A stretch of 22,680 nt of DNA, taken from assembly GCA_003427395.1 (NCBI GenBank), contig BFEA01000141.1, positions 1,869,278 through 1,891,957 of the forward strand, in the 5' to 3' direction. The stretch comes from Chara braunii. Its lineage: Eukaryota > Streptophyta > Charophyceae > Charales > Characeae. Under the pieces are notes generated by a model, which worked only from the letters and a program-made list of their open reading frames with translations, searched no databases and was not told the origin of the DNA. The position numbers were made by a program, and so were the translations under genes. Positions within the stretch are counted from its first letter, which is position 1. The number at the start of each line of letters is the position of its first letter. Below, piece after piece: positions 16,858-22,680 of the stretch.

Positions 16858-17642
16858 TGGATTAGGCCCAGTTCATCTCCTTTTGGAGCACCAGTCGTGT
16901 TTGTCCCCCAAAGGGAAGGAGAGTTACGGAAGTGCATAGACTATAGGGGTCTAAATGCGATCACAGTAAAGAATGTTGAGCCACTGCCGAGGATAGACGA
17001 TCTCCTACATCGAGTGCAGGGCTGCAGATATTTTTCGAAGATCGATCCGAAGTCCGGGTATCATTAGATAGAGGTCCATCCTGATGACCAGCTCAAGACT
17101 GCTTTTTGGATTAGATATGGCTACTATGAGTTCATAGTGATTCCCTTTGGAACCAATGCGCCTGTTACGTTCCAACGCTGTATGAACGATTTGTTTAGGC
17201 CATGGTTAGACAAATTTGTTGTAGTTTATCTAGATGATATATTAGTATTCAGTAGGACCCTCCAAGAGCATCAGGGTCATTTGGGGCAGGTCTAGGAGAA
17301 GTTGAGAGAGGCTGACTTCAAGATCAATGCAAAGAAGTGAGAGTGGGCCAAGACACAAGTCTTGTACTTGGGCCACATTTTAGACGGAGATGACATTAAG
17401 CCTGAGCACAACAAGATATCGACGACTAGAGATTGGCCGACGCCCCGCACATTGATTGAGTTGCTGTCGTTCCTAGGCCTAGCTAACTACTATAGGAAGT
17501 TTGTGAGGAACTTCCCGCCTATCGCCGCTCCCCTTTGCAGGTTGCTCAAGAAAGAGGCAATCTGGCAGTGGGATAAAGGCTGTACGTCTGCGCTAAAGAA
17601 ATTAAAGCGCGCGTTGATAGAGTACCCTATCCGCAAAGTAGC
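16858..17642 (+). pseudogene. pol: element 2 reverse transcriptase (N-terminus deleted)
   Basis: First-frame translation begins at the junction with WIRPSSSPFGAPVVFV, the finger strand of gypsy RTs. It continues through CIDYRGLNAITVKN, YFSKIDPKSGYH (catalytic Asp), FQRCMNDLFRPWLDKF, YLDD at 17227-17238 (catalytic pair, intact) followed by ILVFSRT, then YLGHIL and LLSFLGLANYYRKFVRNF. Stops occur at TAG 17065, TAG 17293 and TGA 17338; all three could have come from single base changes. The domain would copy element RNA into DNA. It is a different subgroup from element 1, whose box is FLDD. Confidence 0.9.
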
Positions 17643-18020
17643 AGATCTGTCCTTGCCATTTGTCGTCACCACGGACGAGAGCCAATATGGTATAGGCGCC
17701 GTGTTACAGCAGAACGACGTCAATGGCTACAAACCCGTAGAGTTCATGTCAGCGAGGATGCCCTCAGAAAAGGTAGCTACCTCGACATACGAGAGAACTC
17801 CACGCCCTCAGGTAGGCCTTAGAGCACTGGAAGTGTTACCTGCTTGGGAGGCACTTCAAAGCAAGTTCAGACCATGAGACTCTTAGATGGCTGAAGACAC
17901 AAGCCAAAATGACACCTAAGTTGACTAAGTGGGCCGCTCAGATGGACCAGTATGACTTTAAGCTCAAACCGGTCAAGGGCAAGTACAACGTGGTTGTGGA
18001 TGCTCTAAGTAGGAGGTCAA
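17643..18020 (+). pseudogene. pol: element 2 RNase H domain
   Basis: Starts as LSLPFVVTTDESQYGIGAVLQQ with the first acidic residue. VEFMSARMPSEKVATSTYER then carries the second (Glu). A short deletion near 17794 shifts the frame from first to second. The domain continues after one TAG with ALEHWK, HFKASSDHETLRWL (third acidic residue present) and ends VVVDALSRRS. All key acidic residues are visible across the frameshift, but no single protein contains them. It would degrade the RNA of RNA-DNA hybrids. Confidence 0.85.
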
Positions 18021-19275
18021 ATTACTTTGGAGCTATAGTCCACTATTTGTATGTAGGGACAGACCTGCAAGAGGAAGTAAGACAGGCGTATGCGCAGGAC
18101 CCTATCCATAGCGACCTCCTCAAGAGAGTTAAGGAGGCTCCAGAGACAGAACCACACTATCGCATGGCAGGAGGGTTGTTGTACGAGAAGACCGACGTAG
18201 TAGACCGTCTGTGTATTCCCAATAGTGAGGAGATCCGTAGTTTGATCTTAGGGGAATGCCACGATACAGAGGGACATTTCGGTTGGCAAAAGACTCTCGG
18301 CAACCTTATGCATGCGTACACATGGCCGGGAATGAAGAACGACTGCATAGAGTATGTTCGCAGTTGCAAAGTCTGCCAAAGAAATAAGACCACTACGCGT
18401 GCCCCTCTAGGTCTTCTCAGACCCTTGCCCATTCTTGATCGGCCAGGAGATTCAGTGTCCATTGGCTTTATGGACGCCGACGTCAAGAGTAGGCATGGTA
18501 AGAGCCAAGTCATGGTCATAGTTGATAGATTCAGTAAGTATGCTGTTTTTGTTCCATTACCCGCAGAAGCTTGTACTGAGCTAGTCATTCAAAAGTTTTT
18601 TAATTTTTGGGTTCGTGAGCATGGAGTCCCATTGTCCATTGTTAGTGATAGAGATACCCGTTACGAGTTAGAACTGGCAGGAACTGATGAAAGTTTATGG
18701 GTCAGAGTTGCTGATGTCATCTGGCCGTCGTCCAGAGGCTAACGGTCAGACTGAACAGATAAACAAGATCCTGCAACAAGTTTTGCGCATGTACATTAGA
18801 CGAGATCAAGTCAATTGGGACGAGATGTTGCCCAAGGTAGCCAGTGTGTATAACAACAGCGTGCACTTGTCCACTTGTCGCACTCCCAACAAGTTACACA
18901 AGTCCTTCATATCGCGCAGACCGTTTGAGGGACTTAACCGGGACCAGATTCACAGGCTACCGCCCGGTACCAGGGAGTTTGCGATACAGCACGAGAAAAG
19001 CTAGCTACAGTCGTCGAGAACCTCCCGAAGGCCCAGCATAGAATGATAGAGCAAGCCAACAAGCACCGTCGCCCATCACAGTTCCAAGTAGGCGCTTAGT
19101 CTGGGTCAAGTCCAAAGAGTTTGCTCCTGAGGAGAACATCTCGCAGAAGTTACTGCTAGCATATAGGGGACCATGGCCAGTTCTAGAAGTCGAGGGTGGA
19201 GAGGATGGGCAGTCCTACACCGTAGAGATCCCAGCACACCTCCACACCTACCCCATATTCCATGCATCAAAACTG
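18021..19275 (+). pseudogene. pol: element 2 integrase
   Basis: The HHCC zinc module is intact: ECHDTEGHFGWQKT, then YVRSCKVCQRNK. The catalytic core begins VSIGFMD, where the first catalytic Asp has apparently become Gly. The second Asp is kept in SIVSDRDTRY. A frameshift near 18660 leads to a third-frame segment with SSGRRPEANGQTEQIN, which carries the catalytic Glu. Further frameshifts follow near 19000 and 19098. The C-terminal GPY/F-type module reads AYRGPWPVLEVEGGEDG and the closing segment HLHTYPIFHASKLLP is typical of gypsy integrases. It would insert cDNA into chromatin, but loss of the first Asp plus the frameshifts abolish this. Confidence 0.88.
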
Positions 19276-19500
19276 TTGCCGTGTGTCACAAGCCAACAGT
19301 TTCCCTCAAGAAGATCCATGATCCCTCCGGATATGGATGGGAGATATGACATTGAGGGCATTGTAGGTGAGGATGTATTCAGGACAGGAGGTAGAGGTCG
19401 TCCACAGAAACAGTACAAGGTCCAATTTGCATATCAGGATCCAGAAGACGACCACTGGTTTACAAGACGTAGTTAGGGCCTATAAGAGAGATAAGAAAGG
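19276..19500 (+). pseudogene. element 2 C-terminal chromodomain
   Basis: First-frame translation contains GRYDIEGIVGEDVFR, then QYKVQFAYQDPEDDHWF. This matches the chromodomain layout: an initial Y-x-V/I-E strand, a central YxVxW/F strand, and an acidic segment ending in an aromatic residue. In chromoviruses this domain is fused to integrase and directs insertion by binding modified histone tails. The frame ends at TAG 19474. The usual third cage Trp appears as Phe (QFAY), a common variant. Confidence 0.65.
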
Positions 19501-19552
19501 CAAAGGTCCGGCCTTGAGCTGAGATATTCTCGGAGGACCTCAAATTTAGGCC

Positions 19553-19560
19553 GGTGGGAG
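19553..19560 (+). promoter_or_regulatory. polypurine tract of element 2
   Basis: GGTGGGAG sits directly before the LTR start TGAAACG at 19561, the position of the plus-strand primer. One T interrupts it. Confidence 0.55.
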
Positions 19561-20127
19561 TGAAACGGATTCCACCTTTGCAGTAGCCGATGCAGATCCC
19601 AGGGCTCGATCCCTAGTCCTTACCCTACCTGTGTAGAATATCTGTGTCGACCCCAGGAGTTGAACCCACGACCTGTGTCTTTCCCCACAGTTGGTAGGTT
19701 GTCGTAGGTCTGTAGGTTATAGGGGTTCGATCTATAGACCTTTCGGATAGGAGTCCTAGTGAGTTCTAGAAGTCGTAGCTGTAGCTCCTCCGAAGGGTCA
19801 AGGTCGTAGCTGCTACAGTCCTGAAGGGTCAAGGTCGTAGCTGCTACAGTACCGAAAGGACAAGTCCATGGTCTTCCGGAAGGTCCGGAAGTGGCCTTTC
19901 GGGTTCTGCCCACAGTAGACCAAGGCAAGTGGGCAAGTGGCGAAGTCCACCAGTGCTGAGTCAGCGATACCCAGTCCCAGTCAGTCTCAGTCCAGTCAAG
20001 CAAGTACCGTGTGGGACCTTGTGCACCAGGGGTATGGGAAAGGGGCAGACCAACGAGCTACATAACTATAAATCAAGAGGCATCATTCCTGCATAAGCCA
20101 TGCGGAATCTCTGCCACAGCGACTTGT
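19561..20127 (+). mobile_element. 3' LTR of element 2 (3' end uncertain)
   Basis: Direct repeat of 16282-16857, with TGAAACG start, TATA-like TATAAAT at 20067-20073 and the same antisense tRNA-like boxes (GGTTCAACTCC on the minus strand, 19667-19657). Homology ends at 20127 only because the 5' copy is deleted there. The LTR may run further, possibly through the AATAAA at 20545. Confidence 0.85.
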
Positions 20128-20600
20128 GCGAGGTGGTCTGCAGTGAGCCCGAAGACGAAGTGGGCGAGAAGGACCGTTTAGCCATAGCGATGGAGGTAGT
20201 AGCGGCCATAGCCGCCATAGCTGATAGAGGAGTGTAGCGTGTGTGTGCGTGTGTGTACAGGGTGTCGCGTGTGGGATATCCAGGGTGATCCGAGGTCGAG
20301 TGTGTGTGAACAGCAGAGTGGGGCGCGGTGAAGAACAGGGTGTTGTACAGGCGCTGATGTGCCATAGCCGTCTGAAGCGAGCTTGTAGCTGAACTGTGTT
20401 CTTGGTTTCCATATCTCTGAGTTTTGAGTGGGCGCTGGTCGTCAGTTTGCTTTGCTACCTGCTTGCATGCATGTGAAGTGTGAAAAGAAGCCAGTCTGAT
20501 TGCAGGACGCTGGACTCTGTTTCCAGCAGGTGCTGCTCCCCACGAATAAACGGAGCCTCTGTTGTTTTTAAAAAAAAAGGAAAAAAAGTCACCCTGTATG
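20128..20600 (+). other. probable R-U5 continuation or flank, with AATAAA and A-tail
   Basis: There is no supported gene. GTGTGTGCGTGTGTGT lies at about 20238-20254. AATAAA at 20545-20550 is followed 20 bases later by an A-run (20570-20587), which resembles a polyadenylated transcript end. The long minus-strand frame covering 20066-20947 reads through the A-tract and LTR and is not credible as a gene. Confidence 0.4.
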
Positions 20601-20829
20601 CTTATGTATTTTTCCAGCTCTGATCCGTATTTCTCAAGTGTGCATATCAGCTCTTTCTGTAATTCTGTTGTGTGGAGCATATGTGTATAGTCCATCCATA
20701 TTCTGCAGCTGGGATTACTTCCGAGAAGTCCGAGCCTTTGTAGCATGAGTCTGCATATCAGTTGTACGTCTACGTCAATCGGTTGGGCCATATGTTCTGT
20801 ACCAAGGTATAGGTTGGCTAATCTGGCTC

Positions 20830-21095
20830 CCAAACCTGGTAGTGCTATCCTGTCACCCATGTGGCAGGGGCCTACACCTGCCGGCTCATACAGGTGCAGA
20901 CTCTGTGAACCGCACCCACCTCTTTGCGATTTAGGGTAAACCACCACCTCTACTCTGCACTAAATCCCCCCCAAAAAAAGAAAAAAAAAGTAAAAGAAAA
21001 AAGCCTAACTCAGTAGAACTACCCTGCCACCTGTGCGGCAGGGGCCCACATCATGTGGATACAGATGTGGACCCCACAACCCCACGTACTCTGTG
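20830..21095. repeat. diverged repeat pair around GTGGCAGGGGCC
   Basis: About 85 bp at 20835-20925 and 21012-21085 align with gaps: GGTAGTGCTATCCTGTCACC against AGTAGAACTACCCTGCCACC, then GTGGCAGGGGCCTACA against GCGGCAGGGGCCCACA. The offset is about 174 bp. An A-rich tract (20968-21002) separates them. Confidence 0.6.
20968..21002. repeat. A-rich tract
   Basis: A run of C is followed by A runs broken by single G or T. It could be the A-tail of a plus-strand retroposon ending here, or a T-rich tail of the minus-strand SINE-like unit. Confidence 0.6.
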
Positions 21096-21295
21096 CTTGC
21101 TCCACCCAAGGACATCACCGCCCTCCATGTACCTGTCCCCCCTACAGGTACCCCATCAGATGGCGTTCCTCTACCCTAACAATCCCATGTATAGTCATTC
21201 CATGTGTGTACCTCATACTGTGCTAGGCTGAAGGGCAAGTATGTGGGGTGCCAACCTAGAACCAACTGATTGTGCACTAAGGAGGTTGAGGGCCA

Positions 21296-21358
21296 AAAGA
21301 ATTCAACCTGCAACCTCCCTGTTGGATCGCCTGAGCACTGAGCTACCACGTCTTCGTC
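21296..21358 (-). mobile_element. tRNA-derived SINE-like head 2
   Basis: Read on the minus strand, GTGGTAGCTCAGTGCTCAGG fits the Pol III A box and GGAGGTTGCAGGTTGAATTC fits the T arm with B box (consensus GGTTCGANTCC with changes). The spacing suits a tRNA. The anticodon arm is degraded, so this is a tRNA-derived SINE promoter rather than a functional tRNA. Confidence 0.55.
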
Positions 21359-21417
21359 CTGCCATGTACCGACTAGTTACTTTGAAGGTAAGGCATTAAG
21401 TATGCCACAGGCGCAGA

Positions 21418-21484
21418 CATGGGGGATTGAGGCCATGACCTCCTGAGTGACACTTCAGTGCTGTACCAACTCAGCTACACCCAG
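21418..21484 (-). mobile_element. tRNA-derived SINE-like head 1
   Basis: On the minus strand GTGTAGCTGAGTTGGTACAG gives a good D arm/A box, CTGA...TCAG an anticodon-like stem, and GGTCATGGCCTCAATCCC a decayed T arm/B box. It lies about 125 bp upstream (in minus orientation) of a second such head, suggesting a dimeric or tandem SINE. Confidence 0.55.
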
Positions 21485-21540
21485 TTGTTTTTATATTGTC
21501 AACAACATGGACACTGAGATATGCACCCCAGAGAGCGCAA

Positions 21541-21830
21541 ATGGGTAACCGTTACCCTTACCCGACCGCACCCAACTGTAACCGCCAGGTCATGGGTAGG
21601 TCTGGGTGCCCCTTTCCGAAGGGGGGGTTGGTTATGGGCAGGCAAATTTGTTTTTTTCTGGAGATGACGGGTAGGCACAGTTAGTATTTATGAAGATCCC
21701 GGGCAGGTAGGGCCAGCCAAACATAAAACTAAAACCGGTACGGACAGGTACGGGGGGCAGACAAAAAAAATGGGGGGCGGGTACGGGCGGGTAGAGGATC
21801 CACTCGGGTAACCGTGGTTCACTACCCCTT
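21541..21830. repeat. degenerate GGGTAC/GGGTAA-type repeat, left block
   Basis: Motifs GGGTAACC, TTACCC, ACGGGCGGGTA and GGTACGG recur in both orientations (21541-21600 and 21700-21815). Similar DNA resumes at 22240. No strict period is visible. Confidence 0.5.
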
Positions 21831-21900
21831 GTATTCCCACCTGCCCCCCTCCCAGCCCTTCCCCCCCCGCCCTTTCCCATCATCTGAAGTCGTAGGCCCG

Positions 21901-22215
21901 TTTTTTTTTTTTTTTTGCAGTTGCTGCAGGTGTTGCATATGCAGCTGCAGTATTTGCATTGACATCATTTCCGCAGTTGCTGCAGGGGTTGCTGCGGGGG
22001 TTGCATATGCTGCTGCGGCTGCAGATGCACCACGTCTGCAGCAGCACATCTGCAGATGCACCACAAAGGCACCACATCTGCAGCAGATGCACCACATCTG
22101 CTGCAGTTGTTCCATTGACATCATTTCTGCAGTTGCTGGAGGGGTTGCATCTGCTGCTGCAGCAGCAGATGCACCACATCTGACTATCGCTGCAGTTGCG
22201 ACAACAGCTGCAGTA
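21901..22215. repeat. CTG/CAG-rich repeat block with 156-bp duplication
   Basis: After a 16-base T run, GCAGTTGCTGCAG, TTGCATATGCTGCTG and GCAGATGCACCACATCTG motifs recur. ATTGACATCATTT at 21958 and 22114 marks a 156-bp duplicated unit. Frames on both strands give Ala-, Cys- or His-rich low-complexity peptides that I do not accept as genes. Confidence 0.8.
22146..22173. repeat. 28-bp perfect palindrome
   Basis: TGCATCTGCTGCTG joins directly to CAGCAGCAGATGCA, its exact reverse complement, with no loop. Confidence 0.95.
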
Positions 22216-22239
22216 ACTATTCCTGCGGGACCCCGACCA

Positions 22240-22680
22240 CAGCCCAAAGGTTGTGAGGGGAGTTATAGTCGGTTGGGGGGTTTTAGGGGCGGTTAGAACA
22301 GTTAGGAGCAGTTAGGGGCAGTTAGAGGAGGGTGGGTAACAGGTGCGGGCGGTTACGGGTAGGTGCATACAATTGTGGGTAGGTGGGGACGGGTACGGCT
22401 GAACACGGGTAAGGAAAATTTTGGTTGGGTATGGTACGGGTGGTTAAGACACGGTTTGGGTTCAGTTAGCCATGGTTGTATTGAAAAAAAAAAAAACCAA
22501 TGGCGGGTACGGGCAGTTACAGTCTGTAGAGGTTCAGGTATGGGCGGGTACAGGTATCCGATTTTTTTTTCCGGATCAGTTGGACGTAGGTAAAGGTGCG
22601 GTAGGCCAGGTATACAGTGGTCATGGTTGGTTGGTTTTCGAAAAGTGTGTGGTTAGTTTAGTTACAGGTATTCCTAAAAA
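22240..22680. repeat. degenerate GGGTA/GGTTA-type repeat, right block
   Basis: GGGCGGTTA, CAGTTAGGGGCAGTTAG, GGTTACGGGTAGGTG and GGGTACGG motifs recur through the end of the window, interrupted by an A12 run near 22484. It resembles a diverged 6-12-bp G-rich satellite. No gene is found. Confidence 0.55.

Larger units (their letters stand above)
16282..20127 (+). mobile_element. chromovirus-type LTR retrotransposon with internal deletion (element 2)
   Basis: Two direct LTR copies flank RT, RNase H, integrase and a chromodomain. The 5' LTR joins directly to the RT finger region at about 16857, so the primer-binding site, gag, protease and the RT start are missing. Remaining frames carry stops at 17065, 17293 and 17338 and several frameshifts. 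LTR 3' ends and target duplication could not be fixed: homology between the LTRs stops at the deletion junction, so the real 3' LTR may extend past 20127. Confidence 0.85.

Noticed and set aside
20066-20947. 293-codon minus-strand open frame
   Set aside because: It runs antisense through the 3' LTR and through A-tracts (giving FFSFFFKNN), so the length is likely chance; no domain is recognisable.
21814-22296. Cys/Ala-rich frames on both strands
   Set aside because: These are by-products of CTG/CAG repeats; both strands give similar low-complexity peptides.

Overview
This window reads as transposon-dominated nuclear DNA from a large eukaryotic genome. I find no intact host gene, no operon structure and no credible bacterial feature. 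It contains two decayed Ty3/gypsy-type LTR retrotransposons, the 3' part of a LINE, hammerhead-associated repeats embedded in (TA)n tracts, tRNA-derived SINE-like pieces and several tandem arrays. The protein style of both gypsy elements, the very GC-rich minisatellites and the nesting fit a streptophyte alga such as Chara better than a flowering plant. That assignment rests on general familiarity only and is tentative.

Layout. 1-1132: AT-rich, with five copies (four plus, one minus) of a short repeat abutting (TA)n; the first copy carries part of a hammerhead ribozyme. 1134-1235: small A-tailed element. 1400-1910: hairpin and a ~21-bp minisatellite. 2110-8872: a near full-length but dead gypsy-like element in the order gag, protease, RT, RNase H, integrase, followed by a 34-base poly(G) polypurine tract and a 262-bp 3' LTR; no 5' LTR is visible. 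9001-14163: two direct, diverged copies of a ~2.3-2.7 kb repeat. Each holds its own private tandem arrays (29 bp in the first; ~70 bp and 18 bp in the second), and both end in the same splice-acceptor-like tail. 14230-15720: LINE ORF2 C-terminal part. 15783-15854: two adjacent perfect hairpins. 16282-about 20127: a chromovirus-type LTR element with both LTRs but with gag, protease and the start of RT deleted. 20128-21490: A-tailed and tRNA-derived repeats. 21540-22680: CTG/CAG-rich block with a 28-bp palindrome, flanked by degenerate GGGTA/GGTTA-type DNA.

How it works together: the genes once formed retrotransposon replication machinery (capsid, protease, reverse transcriptase/RNase H, integrase), but every coding region is broken by stops or frameshifts, so none should work now. 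The most unusual observations are the hammerhead/(TA)n repeat family, the expanded poly(G) polypurine tract, the inverted duplication inside gag, the paired giant repeats with a conserved splice-acceptor-like tail, and the tRNA-like boxes inside the chromovirus LTR. I see no evidence of a new defence or metabolic system.
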